64,000 bases of DNA, taken from contig NZ_JAMTCG010000008.1 of assembly GCF_024171725.1 (NCBI RefSeq), positions 42,219 to 106,218 of the forward strand. The letters run 5' to 3'. Within the stretch, counting starts at the first letter, position 1, and each line of letters begins with the position of its first letter. Below are positions 46,528 to 58,256 of this stretch, one piece after another. Made by a program: the position numbers and the translations under genes. This DNA is from Williamsia serinedens (lineage in GTDB: Bacteria; Actinomycetota; Actinomycetes; Mycobacteriales; Mycobacteriaceae). The notes beneath the pieces are model-generated. The model searched no databases and had not been told where the DNA came from. It worked only from the letters and a program-made list of their open reading frames with translations.

Positions 46528-48306
46528 ATGGCCGAGCCGCTGTCCCGTCGTGACCTCGACTTCCTGCTGTACGAGTGGCTCGACGTGGTCGCGCTGACCG
46601 AGCGGGAGCGCTTCGCCGAGCACTCGAAGGAGACGTTCGACGACGTCCTGTCGCTCAGCGCCGACATGGCCGTGCAGCTGTTCGCGCCGCACAACAAGAA
46701 GGCCGACCAGAACGAGCCGTACGTCGGCGACGACGGCCGCGTCGTGATGATCGACGAGGTGCACGAGGCGCTCGCGGAGTTCCGCAAGTCCGGGCTGACG
46801 GCCGGGTCGTTCGACGAGGAGCTCGGCGGACTGCAGCTGCCCAACGTCGTGGGCCGCGCGTCGTTGGCGTGGTTCCAGGCGGCGAACCCGTCGTCATCGA
46901 CCTACCCGTTCCTGACGATCGGCAACGCCAACCTGCTCACCGAGTACGGCACCGCCGAGCAGGTCGACACCTGGGTGAAGCCGATGGTGGAGGGCCGGTT
47001 CTACGGGACGATGTGCCTGTCCGAGCCCCAGGCCGGGTCGACGCTGGCCGACATCACCACCAAGGCCGTCCCCGCCGACGACGGCAGCTGGCGACTGACC
47101 GGCACCAAGATGTGGATCTCCGCCGGCGAGCACGAGCTCAGCGAGAACATCGTCCACCTGGTCCTGGCGAAGACGCCCGGCGCTCCGGCGGGCGTGAAAG
47201 GCATCTCGCTGTTCATCGCGCCGAAGTACCTCGCCGACGGCACCCGCAACGACATCGCGCTCGTCGGGCTCAACCACAAGATGGGCAACCGTGGGACGAC
47301 GAACTGCCTGCTCAACTTCGGCGACGGGACCCATTCGCCCGCACCGGAGAAGGGCGCGGTCGCCTATCTCGTCGGCGAGGAGCACCTCGGCCTGACCTAC
47401 ATGTTCCACATGATGAACGAGGCCCGGATCGGCGTCGGGTTCCTCGCCACCGCGATCGGCTACGCGGGCTACCTGACCTCGCTGGAGTACGCGAAGACCC
47501 GCACCCAGGGGCGACCGCTGGACAACAAGGACCCGAGCTCGCCGCCGGTACCGATCATCGACCACGCCGACGTGCGGCGGATGTTGGTGGCGCAGAAGTC
47601 CTATGTCGAGGGGGCTCTCGCCCTGGGGTTGTACGCCTGCACGCTCGTCGACGAGGAGCAGACGACCGACGGACAGGCCCGCGCCGACGCCCACCTCCTG
47701 CTCGACGTGCTCACGCCGATCGTCAAGAGCTGGCCGTCGCAGTGGTGTCTGGAGGCCAACAATCTCGCCATCCAGGTGCACGGCGGCTACGGCTACACCC
47801 GCGACTACGACGTCGAGCAGGCCTACCGCGACAACCGGCTCAACCCCATCCACGAAGGCGCGCACGGCATCCACGGCCTCGATCTGCTGGGCCGCAAGGT
47901 CGTCATGAACGGCGGAAAGGGTCTGCAGCTGCTGGTGTCCACGATCACCGCGACCGTCGAGCGCGGCGAGGCGGCCGGTGGCGAGGCGGCGGAGTTCGCC
48001 GCGGCGCTGCGCACGGCCGTCGACCGGCTCGCCGAGGTGACCGTCGCCGTGTGGTCGGCCGGGGACGTGACCGTCTCGCTGGCGAACGCGACGGTCTACC
48101 TCGAGGCCGCCGGACACGTGGTCATCAGCTGGATCTGGCTGGAGCAGCTGCTCGCCGTGGGCGAGAAGCAGGGCGACTTCTACGACGGCAAGCGCGCCGC
48201 CGCCCGCTACTTCTTCCGCTACGAGCTGCCGAAGACCGGGCCCCAGTTCGACCTGCTCGCCTCGCTCGACCGCACGACGGTGGACCTGGACCCGGCCTGG
48301 CTCTGA
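46528..48306 (+). CDS. Long acyl-CoA dehydrogenase (FadE5/DmdC-like)
   Basis: This 592-residue protein is of the long acyl-CoA dehydrogenase type with an extra C-terminal helical domain. Key segments are MCLSEPQAGSTLADITTKA, GTKMWISAGEHEL, and QVHGGYGYTRDYDVEQAYRDNRLNPIHEGAHGIHGLDLLGRK. The Glu in HEGAHGI is the probable catalytic base. It introduces the first double bond in fatty acyl-CoA oxidation; broad-chain FadE5 of mycobacteria is about 611 residues. AGAGGAAT precedes the ATG. No KstR box was seen upstream, so it is probably outside the steroid regulon. Confidence 0.85.
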   Translation: MAEPLSRRDLDFLLYEWLDVVALTERERFAEHSKETFDDVLSLSADMAVQLFAPHNKKADQNEPYVGDDGRVVMIDEVHEALAEFRKSGLTAGSFDEELGGLQLPNVVGRASLAWFQAANPSSSTYPFLTIGNANLLTEYGTAEQVDTWVKPMVEGRFYGTMCLSEPQAGSTLADITTKAVPADDGSWRLTGTKMWISAGEHELSENIVHLVLAKTPGAPAGVKGISLFIAPKYLADGTRNDIALVGLNHKMGNRGTTNCLLNFGDGTHSPAPEKGAVAYLVGEEHLGLTYMFHMMNEARIGVGFLATAIGYAGYLTSLEYAKTRTQGRPLDNKDPSSPPVPIIDHADVRRMLVAQKSYVEGALALGLYACTLVDEEQTTDGQARADAHLLLDVLTPIVKSWPSQWCLEANNLAIQVHGGYGYTRDYDVEQAYRDNRLNPIHEGAHGIHGLDLLGRKVVMNGGKGLQLLVSTITATVERGEAAGGEAAEFAAALRTAVDRLAEVTVAVWSAGDVTVSLANATVYLEAAGHVVISWIWLEQLLAVGEKQGDFYDGKRAAARYFFRYELPKTGPQFDLLASLDRTTVDLDPAWL

Positions 48307-48310
48307 CGCG

Positions 48311-48643
48311 TCACTTGAGCGGGTCGTGACCCCAGTTCATGAGCGAGTAGCGCCATTTGGTGTCCGTGACGTCACCGTCGGGTTCCTGCGCCTGGTGGCG
48401 GTGGACGTAGCCGACGACCTTGCGCATGTGCTCGGCGTCGTCGTCGGTGAGGTCGCTCTTCTTCGTCTGCAGGATGTCGACGATGCGTCGGCCCGACGCG
48501 TGACCGGTCGACTCCCCGCCGTCCTTCGACTGGCCGACCGACTTCGACTCGTCGGTGTCGAGGAACTCGTCGAGTTCCTTCGCGGTCATGTTCACGGCGT
48601 CCTGCCAGTCGTCCCACACGTCGGCGACGGCGTCGTTCGTCAT
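48311..48643 (-). CDS. DUF3140 family protein
   Basis: This 110-residue basic/acidic soluble protein (VWDDWQDAVNMTAKELDEFL, GRRIVDILQTKKSDLTDDDAEHMRKVVGYVHRH, WRYSLMNWGHDP) matches the DUF3140 pattern, sometimes annotated as DNA-binding. The family's role is not established. It converges on the FadE5-like gene, with four bases between their stops. A strong terminator lies immediately upstream of its start, so it has its own promoter in a narrow gap. Confidence 0.8.
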   Translation of the reverse strand: MTNDAVADVWDDWQDAVNMTAKELDEFLDTDESKSVGQSKDGGESTGHASGRRIVDILQTKKSDLTDDDAEHMRKVVGYVHRHQAQEPDGDVTDTKWRYSLMNWGHDPLK

Positions 48644-48664
48644 TGTCAGGCTCCTCGGATGACG

Positions 48665-48696
48665 GAAGGGGCGCAGCCGGTGTGCTGCGCCCCTTC
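48665..48696. terminator. Rho-independent-type hairpin, GAAGGGGCGCAGC stem
   Basis: GAAGGGGCGCAGC (48665-48677) and GCTGCGCCCCTTC (48684-48696) form a perfect 13-bp stem with a six-base loop. It terminates the helical-protein gene whose stop is at 48738 on the minus strand. The core GAAGGGGCGCA is shared with the hairpin at 51578-51612. Confidence 0.85.
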
Positions 48697-48737
48697 TGGG
48701 TAACCCGTCGCGCGGGGTCTCATTCCCCCCGCGGATG

Positions 48738-49697
48738 TCACTCGACGCCCACGATGTCCTTGGCGATGCTCGCGAGCTGCGTCTGCGCGGCGGAGATGAC
48801 GCCCTGGCGGTCCTTGTGCGCCTCCTCGTACTCGACGACGAGACGGATGTCGGACGGCTTCTGCAGCTCCTTCAGCGCCGCCACGGCCGCGCTCACGGTG
48901 AGCGAGTCGTAGTCGGCGATCGGCAGGTCCTCGGCCGACACGGTGCCCGTGGCCACGCGCGCGGTGTGGATGGTGTCAGCGATGACGGTGGCCCCGGTGT
49001 CGCGGGCCGCCTCCTCGGCCGCCTCGAGGGCGGCGTCACGGCCGGCGGTGAGCGTGACGGCGACGGTCTCGGTGGTGTCCTTCGCCGCCGACCGCAGGCC
49101 GGTGATCCGCTGCGGGATCTTCGCGACATGGTCGATCACATGGTCGGCACCACGGGCCACGACCGTCCCGGGCAGGGCGACGGCGTTCGCCACCACGCCG
49201 CTCACCCACTGGACCGGGGTGCGACGCAGCGCGGCGGGTTCACCGATCGCCTCCTCGGCGAGGACGGTGGTCAGCCAGTCGACCGTCGCGCCGTGCGCGT
49301 CGATCAAGCTGTCGGCGAGGTCGACGACGGACGGCAGGTCATGGGCGGTCGCGAGGGCCTTCAGGTACTTCGCGCGGCCGAGCAGCTGGTACTCGAGCTG
49401 CAGGTCGCCGAGCAGCGCCTCGTCGAGCGGCTGCGCCTGCTCGATCACGGACTTCGCGGCGGCGACGCCGCGGCCGATCAGGGGACGGATGACCTCGGGG
49501 AGACCGCCGACCTCCCGCAGAGCCTCCTCGATGGCGACCGCACGGACTCGGCCGTTCTCGGCGTTACGGCGCAGTTCGTCGACGACGGCCTCGGTGCGGG
49601 CCTGCAGGACGCGCGTCTGCGCGATCTGCACCTCGGTGTGGGTCAGGGTGAGCAGCACGCTGAGCTGCGAGCGAACCGGCGTGGTCGAGACGGGCAT
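48738..49697 (-). CDS. Uncharacterised helical protein with C-terminal YDSLT domain
   Basis: This 319-residue, almost entirely helical protein has no signal peptide. The final 55 residues (LPIADYDSLTVSAAVAALKELQKPSDI..VEYEEAHKDRQGVISAAQTQLASIA) resemble a short domain frequent in actinobacterial proteins of unknown role. The central part (VVARGADHVIDHVAKIPQRI) resembles membrane- or lipid-surface-associated helices. AGGAGG lies eight bases upstream of ATG 49697. Function is unknown. Confidence 0.65.
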   Translation of the reverse strand: MPVSTTPVRSQLSVLLTLTHTEVQIAQTRVLQARTEAVVDELRRNAENGRVRAVAIEEALREVGGLPEVIRPLIGRGVAAAKSVIEQAQPLDEALLGDLQLEYQLLGRAKYLKALATAHDLPSVVDLADSLIDAHGATVDWLTTVLAEEAIGEPAALRRTPVQWVSGVVANAVALPGTVVARGADHVIDHVAKIPQRITGLRSAAKDTTETVAVTLTAGRDAALEAAEEAARDTGATVIADTIHTARVATGTVSAEDLPIADYDSLTVSAAVAALKELQKPSDIRLVVEYEEAHKDRQGVISAAQTQLASIAKDIVGVE

Positions 49698-49826
49698 GGT
49701 CGGACCTCCTGTGTGTCGGTTGTCTGGTCGTCTGCAGTGCAGTCGGGTCTGACCCTCCGATCGACACGGTTTCGTGGCGGAGGTCACGCGTTCCCCGGCA
49801 CATCCACCTCACCGATCACACGCAGC

Positions 49827-51020
49827 TCAGGGTGTCGGGACGAGGTGCTCCTCCACGCGGTAACCGGTCACCCAGGCCTGCGAGCGCTCGGTGACGACGA
49901 AGCGGAACACCACCCGCATGACCGCCTCGGTGACGACCCGTTGCATCGATCCGGGGGTCTTCGCCGACGACGACCGCGCTCCCATCGCGACGATCTTCTC
50001 GACGCGGCGGCGTCGAGCGGTGTCGAAGGCGGAAAACGCCGATGCCGGGTCGTCGGCGTGGCGGTCGAGGAGGTCGCCCATGATCACCGCGTCCTCGAGC
50101 GCCATCGACGCACCCTGGCCGGAGCTCGGGGACGGGGCGTGGATCGCGTCGCCGATGAGGCCCAGCCGCCCTCGATGCCACCGCGGCACCGAGGGCAGGT
50201 CATGCGTGTTGTCGGCGGCGAGATCCAGACGTCCGACCGCGATGAGATCGGCGAAGGGGCTGTCGTCCGCCGCGGCCAGGTCGACGAGGTGGGCGCGCCA
50301 CTCGTCGGACGACGTCGTGGCGCGCTCGTGATCGGACACCGCGGGCCGGGGCTCGTTCGCGAACCAGACCACACGGCCGTCGGCGATCGGCAGGGCGCCG
50401 AAGAACGCTCGCCGCCCGAACACGAAGGTCCACACACCCGGCGTCAGACCGTGATCGGCGTGGTCGACGGTGACTCCTCCGAAATTCACCAGACCGAGAT
50501 ACCGACCGCTCGGCGCCTGCGGATCGATCGCGCGCCGCACCACGGATTGGATGCCGTCGGCCCCGACGACCACGTCGGCCGACAGCGACGTGCCGTCGTC
50601 GAGGCTGATCGTGGCGGCATCGGGTCCCGACGACGCCGTGGTCACCCGCGCGCGCTCGACCACCTCGACGCCGCGCCGTACCGCGAGATCGAGCAGCGTC
50701 GCGGCGAGTTCAGGCCGGCGGAACGAGAGTGCGGGGGTCCCGTCGGTGAGCGGTGCGCCGGCACCGATCGTCCCCAGCCGTCGCCCCGTCGCGCCGAGGA
50801 CGAGGTTGCCCGCGGTCGGCGACCCAAGGGCACGAACGGGGTCCAGAGCGCCGACCGCGGCCAGCGCCGAGAGTCCGTTCGGTGTCACCGTGAACCACGA
50901 TCCCGACCCGCGCCCGTCGGCCGGCGTCCGTTCCACGACGGTCACATCCCACCCGCGGTCGCGCAGTGCCATCGCGAGCACCGGACCGCCGACTCCTCCC
51001 CCGACCACCAGGACGTGCAT
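49827..51020 (-). CDS. FAD-dependent aromatic hydroxylase-type monooxygenase
   Basis: This 397-residue flavoprotein of the PHBH class has the FAD motif VLVVGGGVGGPVLAMALRDRG at the N-terminus, the DG motif ADVVVGADGIQSVVR, and the GD motif LGLIGDAIHAPSPSSGQGASMALEDA. It would hydroxylate an aromatic or polyketide-like compound with NAD(P)H and oxygen. It is divergent from a MarR gene across 67 bases containing a palindromic site, so an inducible detoxification pair is likely. The substrate is unknown. Confidence 0.85.
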   Translation of the reverse strand: MHVLVVGGGVGGPVLAMALRDRGWDVTVVERTPADGRGSGSWFTVTPNGLSALAAVGALDPVRALGSPTAGNLVLGATGRRLGTIGAGAPLTDGTPALSFRRPELAATLLDLAVRRGVEVVERARVTTASSGPDAATISLDDGTSLSADVVVGADGIQSVVRRAIDPQAPSGRYLGLVNFGGVTVDHADHGLTPGVWTFVFGRRAFFGALPIADGRVVWFANEPRPAVSDHERATTSSDEWRAHLVDLAAADDSPFADLIAVGRLDLAADNTHDLPSVPRWHRGRLGLIGDAIHAPSPSSGQGASMALEDAVIMGDLLDRHADDPASAFSAFDTARRRRVEKIVAMGARSSSAKTPGSMQRVVTEAVMRVVFRFVVTERSQAWVTGYRVEEHLVPTP

Positions 51021-51050
51021 GCCAGAATCCTTTCTACGAGAGTCGTACGT

Positions 51051-51063
51051 TTCGACAATCGAA
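51051..51063. promoter_or_regulatory. Inverted repeat between monooxygenase and marR
   Basis: TTCGACAATCGAA is TTCGA-CAA-TCGAA, a 13-bp interrupted palindrome centred in the divergent promoter. A half-related TTTGATGATCGAAA follows at about 51068. These are probable MarR operators. Confidence 0.6.
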
Positions 51064-51087
51064 CTATTTGATGATCGAAAGGAAAGC

Positions 51088-51549
51088 ATGGCAGCCCGGT
51101 CCCGTCAACAGGCCGTCGCCGAGGTGGGCACGGCGATGCAGCGCTACCAGCGCAGCGTGCAGGCCTTCGACGACGCGGTCGGGCGGCGTCTCGGGCTCGG
51201 TCCGGCCGATCTGCGGTGCCTCGACTGGCTGTCCGAGGGTCCGTTGACGGCCAAGGAACTCGCCACCGCCACCGGTCTGCGACCGGCGGCCACCACGGCG
51301 CTCATCGACCGATTGGAGGCCAAGGGACTCCTCCGGCGATCGCCGTCCCCCGACGACCGCCGTCGGGTCCTCGTCGAGATGACCGAGGAGGGACGGGACC
51401 GGGTGTGGGAGGCCTGGGGTCCGATGGTCGTCGAGGGGCAGCGCCTCTTCGACGGGCACACGGTCGCCCAACTCGACGCCCTGACCGAGCTGCTGGAGCG
51501 CATGACCGCGCTGACCGAGACCCACCGGTCGCGCATCGCCGGTGACTGA
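51088..51549 (+). CDS. MarR-family transcriptional regulator
   Basis: This 153-residue protein has a winged HTH (LRCLDWLSEGPLTAKELATA, LRPAATTALIDRLEAKGLLR) and the wing motif RRSPSPDDRRRVLVEMTEEG. AAAGGAAAG precedes the ATG. It probably represses the divergent flavin monooxygenase and itself until a phenolic or similar ligand binds. A strong hairpin terminates the gene just beyond its stop. Confidence 0.88.
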   Translation: MAARSRQQAVAEVGTAMQRYQRSVQAFDDAVGRRLGLGPADLRCLDWLSEGPLTAKELATATGLRPAATTALIDRLEAKGLLRRSPSPDDRRRVLVEMTEEGRDRVWEAWGPMVVEGQRLFDGHTVAQLDALTELLERMTALTETHRSRIAGD

Positions 51550-51577
51550 TCCCTGATGCGACCGACCCCGGACACGA

Positions 51578-51612
51578 CGAAGGGGCGCAACCGGATCGTT
51601 TGCGCCCCTTCG
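51578..51612. terminator. Bidirectional hairpin terminator between marR and clpC
   Basis: CGAAGGGGCGCAA (51578-51590) pairs with TTGCGCCCCTTCG (51600-51612) as a 13-bp perfect stem with a nine-base loop. It lies between convergent marR and clpC. Confidence 0.85.
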
Positions 51613-51647
51613 CGGCTCAGCGGGTCAGGTCACCCGTCAGCGCTCGA

Positions 51648-54176
<2,529 letters not shown>

Positions 54177-54485
54177 TGTTCTCCCTTACGACGTGAGTGG
54201 CTCCCGACGCGGACGTCGGGGAAGCCGTGTGGCGTGCGATCGCGGGGAGGCGTGTGGATACACGTCACCTGCGTCGACGTCCTGCGTCCACTGTAGTGGC
54301 CGCGTCCGGACGACACCGGGGTTGTGCCGTCGTCCGTGCGGGTCCGAGCCCGACAAGTCCGTCAACGGCGCAGGTGGTGGCGCCCATCCCGGGGCGAGTA
54401 CGCCGTCAGCGAACGACGCCGATCGCCGCGTCCGTGCACGCCGACAGCACTTTGCCAGGAAGAAGTCGTATCGTCAGACCTCGCG
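54177..54485. other. Non-coding gap between clpC and the acyltransferase gene
   Basis: These 309 bases hold the clpC ribosome site and presumably two divergent promoters. A 12-bp palindrome, CCACT-GT-AGTGG, lies at 54288-54299 and could bind a regulator of clpC. No convincing gene or known clpC operator (CIRCE-, HAIR- or CtsR-like) was recognised. Confidence 0.5.
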
Positions 54486-55916
54486 ATGGTCCTCCCCGGC
54501 TCGCGCGTGACACCCGCGTCGACGCGCTCCCCCGCCCCGGACCCGCCGGTCGGACCGCCGGAAACGGACGAAACGGCCTTCACGCCTCCGCAGCCGGTGC
54601 GGACGAAGGACAACCACCTCCACCAGATCGACTTCGTCCGCCTCGTGACGTTCGCCGGCGTGATCCTCGACCACGTCATGATGGGCCCCGCGGCGCCCCA
54701 GGCCTCGTCGACGGTCGGCGGCGTCGAGGTGTTCCTGCGCTACACCCGCTACGGGTTCTTCGCGCTCACCGGGTTCGTCCTGACCTACCAGTACCGCCAC
54801 CGCGACCTGAAGGTCGCGCCGTTCCTGCGTCGACGGTTCAAGCTCATCGGCCTGCCGTTCGTGGTGTGGAGCCTCTTCTACTGGCTCTACGGCCACTACC
54901 TCGGCGGCGGGCTGACGAACATCGCCGACACCGTCCGCAGCGCGCACGACGCCGCACTCGCCGGCAAGAGCCTCGTCTACGACCTCATCACGGGCACCGC
55001 CTGGTACCACCTGTACTTCCTGTCGGTGAGCATGCAGATCTATCTGGTGTTCCCGATCGCCCTGTGGGTGCTGCGGCGCACCTGGGGCAGGCACCGCTAC
55101 CTGCTGGCGGGGAGCTTCGCGATCCACGCGGTCCTGTTGCTGATGATGGTCCGCCCGCAACACGGCATCTTCACCCACGGTGTCGTCGGTCTCGTGTGGC
55201 GGCATCTCGAGGTGACGATCTTCCCGTACCAGTTCTTCATCCTGTCCGGCGCGATCGCGGCGATGCACTTCGAGGCGTTCCAGTCGTTCGCCCGCCGCCG
55301 GCGCGCACAGGTGTTCGCCGTCGGTCTCGTCGTGGTCGCGGCCACCCTGGGCTATTTCCTCTGGCTCGTGCACCACGGCGAGGAGATGTTCCGCGCGACG
55401 AACGTCTTCATGCTGCACAACACCTTCGCCTACGCCGCGATCATCGCGATGCTCTACTGCCTCGGGACGCTGTGGCAGGAACGCCGCACCCCCGGGTCGG
55501 TGGTCGCCCGGTTCATGCGCACCGCCGCCGACCGGTCGTTCGGCATCTATCTCGCGCATGCGATCGCGCTCGACGTGGTGCAGCGCTACATCGTCGTCGA
55601 CGTGCGGACGAACTCGGCGGTCGTCATCGTCGTCGACTACCTCGCGACCGTCGCGGTGACGATCCTGATCGTCGAGGCGCTGCGGCGGTCGCCGCTCAGC
55701 CTCGTCACGACCGGTCGGTCGATGATCGACCCGGCCGCGCAGCGCGTCTCGCGATCCGCACCGGTCGGTCTGGCGGCGGTGGTCGTCGGTGTCGCGCTGC
55801 GCTACAGCGTCGCCCCGATCGCCGGGACGGCGATCCTCGGCACCGGCGTGCTCCTCCTCGTCTCGGCGGCGTGGGTCGCGTGGCGGCGCAGGGCGTCCAC
55901 GCCGGCCGTCGCCTGA
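54486..55916 (+). CDS. Membrane acyltransferase family 3 protein
   Basis: This 476-residue protein has about ten membrane helices. The opening segment LHQIDFVRLVTFAGVILDHVM carries the family's conserved Arg and His. FFALTGFVLTYQYRHRDLK and a late FGIYLAHAIALDVVQRYIV follow. Such enzymes transfer acyl groups to sugars or surface polymers. A Pro-rich cytoplasmic N-terminus (about 45 residues) precedes the first helix. ATG 54486 has no clear ribosome site, so it may be leaderless. The acceptor is unknown. Confidence 0.8.
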   Translation: MVLPGSRVTPASTRSPAPDPPVGPPETDETAFTPPQPVRTKDNHLHQIDFVRLVTFAGVILDHVMMGPAAPQASSTVGGVEVFLRYTRYGFFALTGFVLTYQYRHRDLKVAPFLRRRFKLIGLPFVVWSLFYWLYGHYLGGGLTNIADTVRSAHDAALAGKSLVYDLITGTAWYHLYFLSVSMQIYLVFPIALWVLRRTWGRHRYLLAGSFAIHAVLLLMMVRPQHGIFTHGVVGLVWRHLEVTIFPYQFFILSGAIAAMHFEAFQSFARRRRAQVFAVGLVVVAATLGYFLWLVHHGEEMFRATNVFMLHNTFAYAAIIAMLYCLGTLWQERRTPGSVVARFMRTAADRSFGIYLAHAIALDVVQRYIVVDVRTNSAVVIVVDYLATVAVTILIVEALRRSPLSLVTTGRSMIDPAAQRVSRSAPVGLAAVVVGVALRYSVAPIAGTAILGTGVLLLVSAAWVAWRRRASTPAVA

Positions 55917-55925
55917 CCGCCTCCC

Positions 55926-56867
55926 TCAGCTCGGCGTCGAGGTCGGGAACAGTCCCGAGTCACGGATCGCGCCCACGGTGAGGTCCGCCATCGCGGCACG
56001 GCCCGCGGCGTTCGGGTGGTACGGCGCGGGCGGGACGAACGACGACACCCACGGCGACGACGAGCAGACGGTGTGTCCCTCCGCCGCGGCGGCCGCGTCG
56101 ACCAGGATCGCGCCCGACTGTTCGGCGGCCGCGCGGGTCGCCGCGGTCAGACGGTCGAAGGTCTGCACGGTCTCCATCGCCTGCTCGCGCGTCAGCGGGA
56201 CACCCGCACACAGCGTCGCCTGCGGGTCCAGCACGGGGATGTAGTCGACGATGACGACGACGGCGCGGGGTGCGCGGGCACGGACCGCGTCCACGACCGC
56301 GACCATCGCGTTCTCCAGCGCGGTGTACTCACCCGGGGCGGACAGCGACGACGGCCGTTCGGGGTGACAGTGCCGCGGTCGACGAGGCTGTCGCGACGGC
56401 TGGTTCGCGCAACTGAGGTCGGTGAGGCGCGGGATGTAGTGGACGTCGTTGCCGCCGGTGGTGATGGTGACCAGGCCGGTGTCCGGGGTGACGGCGTCGA
56501 TCTGCGGACGGTCGGCCCGACCGGGCTGGGCCCGCCGCAGGATGTCGGGGATGGTCGATCCCGAACAGGTGACGTCGGTCAGGTCGAAGCCCTCCGCCGC
56601 GGCCACGCGGCGCGGGTAGTCGTCGCCGCTGCGGATGCAGCGCCGGTCGACGATGTCGGACGAGTCCGGCCCCGCCGCATACGAACTGCCGAGCGCCACG
56701 TACTGCACCGGGTGACGGCCGACCACGACGCTGTCGGGCGTCATGGCCTCGTCGTCGGTGGCGGGCGCGCCGCCCCGCCAGGGCGCCGCGAGTGCGATGA
56801 CGACCACCACGACGGCCACGACCACCCCCACGACGGTCAGTCGCCGTCGTCCACGCCTGATCCTCAC
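55926..56867 (-). CDS. Membrane-anchored or secreted SGNH/GDSL hydrolase
   Basis: This 313-residue esterase has an N-terminal hydrophobic helix (LTVVGVVVAVVVVVIALAAPW) that acts as signal or anchor. SGNH blocks follow: VALGSSYAAGP (nucleophile Ser), TCSGSTIPDIL, TTGGNDVHY, and YHPNAAGRAAM with the catalytic His. It probably hydrolyses lipid or polysaccharide esters outside the membrane. The GTG start at 56867 overlaps the HxlR stop (GTGA), so both are co-transcribed. Confidence 0.85.
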   Translation of the reverse strand: MRIRRGRRRLTVVGVVVAVVVVVIALAAPWRGGAPATDDEAMTPDSVVVGRHPVQYVALGSSYAAGPDSSDIVDRRCIRSGDDYPRRVAAAEGFDLTDVTCSGSTIPDILRRAQPGRADRPQIDAVTPDTGLVTITTGGNDVHYIPRLTDLSCANQPSRQPRRPRHCHPERPSSLSAPGEYTALENAMVAVVDAVRARAPRAVVVIVDYIPVLDPQATLCAGVPLTREQAMETVQTFDRLTAATRAAAEQSGAILVDAAAAAEGHTVCSSSPWVSSFVPPAPYHPNAAGRAAMADLTVGAIRDSGLFPTSTPS

Positions 56868-57334
56868 CGGGTCCGCGTACCCCCGGCGGCGACGGGCGCG
56901 TCGTGGTCCTCGTCGTGGTCACGACGGGCCTCGACGACCTCGGGCACGGCAGCCTGCACCGTCTCGATGAGGCCGACGATCGGCACGGACACGCGACGAC
57001 CGAGGTCGGTCAGCGAGTACTCGACGCGGGGCGGGATGGACTGCAGGACCGTGCGGGTGACGAAACCGTCCCGCTCGAGGGATTGCAGCGTCTGGGACAG
57101 CATGCGCTCGCTGACGCCGTCGACCCGGCGGCGCAGGGCGTTGAACCGGAAGTCGCCCTCGGCGAGCGCGGCGATCGCGAGGACGGCCCAGCGCGTCGTC
57201 AGGCCCTGGAGGATGTCGCGCGAACTGCAGTCGCGCGCGAAGACATCCGCCTCGAGGGAGGGGTCGAACTCGTCCGCGTGCACCGGCTGATCATAGCCGA
57301 CCAGGTGGCGCCGCATGCATCCGTGTTTGCACAT
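56864..57334 (-). CDS. HxlR-family (QorR-like) regulator
   Basis: This protein of up to 156 residues has a winged HTH (FRFNALRRRVDGVSERMLSQTLQSLERDGFV) and the conserved redox Cys of DUF24 regulators in FARDCSSRDILQGLTTRW. It is divergent from a qorB-like quinone reductase gene, as in thiol- or quinone-sensing QorR systems. The start is uncertain: ATG 57334, ATG 57316 or GTG 57283. A TGCAT..ATGCA interrupted palindrome lies at the first candidate starts and may be an operator. Confidence 0.85.
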   Translation of the reverse strand: MCKHGCMRRHLVGYDQPVHADEFDPSLEADVFARDCSSRDILQGLTTRWAVLAIAALAEGDFRFNALRRRVDGVSERMLSQTLQSLERDGFVTRTVLQSIPPRVEYSLTDLGRRVSVPIVGLIETVQAAVPEVVEARRDHDEDHDAPVAAGGTRTR

Positions 57335-57401
57335 GCAGTTTTGTTAGTGCTATTGATGAGTCACCGCAACGCGCGGGACGACCCGGACGAAGGAGACACC
57401 C

Positions 57402-58250
57402 ATGACCACCTACGCCGTGACCGGCGCCACAGGACAGCTCGGTTCCCTGGCGATCGACGCGCTCCGCGCCCGGGGTGTCGCACCCTCGGACGTCGTCGCG
57501 ATCGTCCGTGATGCCGGGAAGGCGTCCGGCCTGCGCGACGGCGGGGTCGACGTCCGCGTCGCCGACTACGCCGACGGTGCCGCCGTCCGCGCCGCGCTCG
57601 AGGGCGTCGACCGCCTGCTCCTCGTCTCCGGGTCGGAGGTCGGGTCGCGGGTCCCGCAGCACACGACGGTCATCGAGGCCGCGCGGGACGCCGGCGTCGG
57701 CCTGATCGCGTACACGAGCATCCTGCGCGCGACCGCGAGCGGGCTGGCGCTCGCCCGCGAGCACGTCGAGACCGAGAAGGTCCTCGCCGAGTCCGGCGTC
57801 GACCACATCCTGCTGCGCAACGGCTGGTACTCCGAGAACTACGTCGCGGCGCTGCAGCCCACGCTCGACGGCGGCGTCCTGTACGGCGCCGCGGGCGACG
57901 GGCGCGTCGCACCCGCCGCGCGAGCCGACTACGCGACGGCCGCCGCGGCCGCCATCGTCGACGGCACTCCCCGCGTGTACGAACTCGCCGGCGCCGAGAG
58001 CCTGACCTACGACGACATCGCCGGGATCCTCGCCGAGGTGTCCGGGAAGCCGGTGCGGTACCAGGACCTGCCTCAGACCGATTACGCCGCCGCGTTGGCA
58101 CAGAACGGCGTGCCCGCCCCGATGAACGAGGTCCTCGCCGACTCCGACGCCGGCGTCGCCCGCGGCGAACTCGACGGCGACGCCACCGATCTCACGGGCC
58201 TCGTCGGAGATCTCACCCCGTTCCGCGACGTGGTCCGCGCGGCTCTCTGA
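57402..58250 (+). CDS. NmrA-like NAD(P)H:quinone oxidoreductase (QorB type)
   Basis: This 282-residue atypical short-chain dehydrogenase has the nucleotide motif YAVTGATGQLGSLAIDALRARG. It lacks the YxxxK catalytic pair and resembles bacterial quinone oxidoreductase 2. It would reduce quinones with NAD(P)H. GAAGGAG lies seven bases before the ATG. The divergent QorR-like HxlR regulator suggests induction by quinone or thiol stress. Catechol-derived quinones from steroid or aromatic breakdown are possible inducers. Confidence 0.85.
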   Translation: MTTYAVTGATGQLGSLAIDALRARGVAPSDVVAIVRDAGKASGLRDGGVDVRVADYADGAAVRAALEGVDRLLLVSGSEVGSRVPQHTTVIEAARDAGVGLIAYTSILRATASGLALAREHVETEKVLAESGVDHILLRNGWYSENYVAALQPTLDGGVLYGAAGDGRVAPAARADYATAAAAAIVDGTPRVYELAGAESLTYDDIAGILAEVSGKPVRYQDLPQTDYAAALAQNGVPAPMNEVLADSDAGVARGELDGDATDLTGLVGDLTPFRDVVRAAL

Positions 58251-58256
58251 CGTGAC

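Noticed and set aside
54177..54485. tRNA or other RNA gene in the clpC upstream gap
   Set aside because: No cloverleaf or known RNA fold could be drawn; only a 12-bp palindrome is evident.
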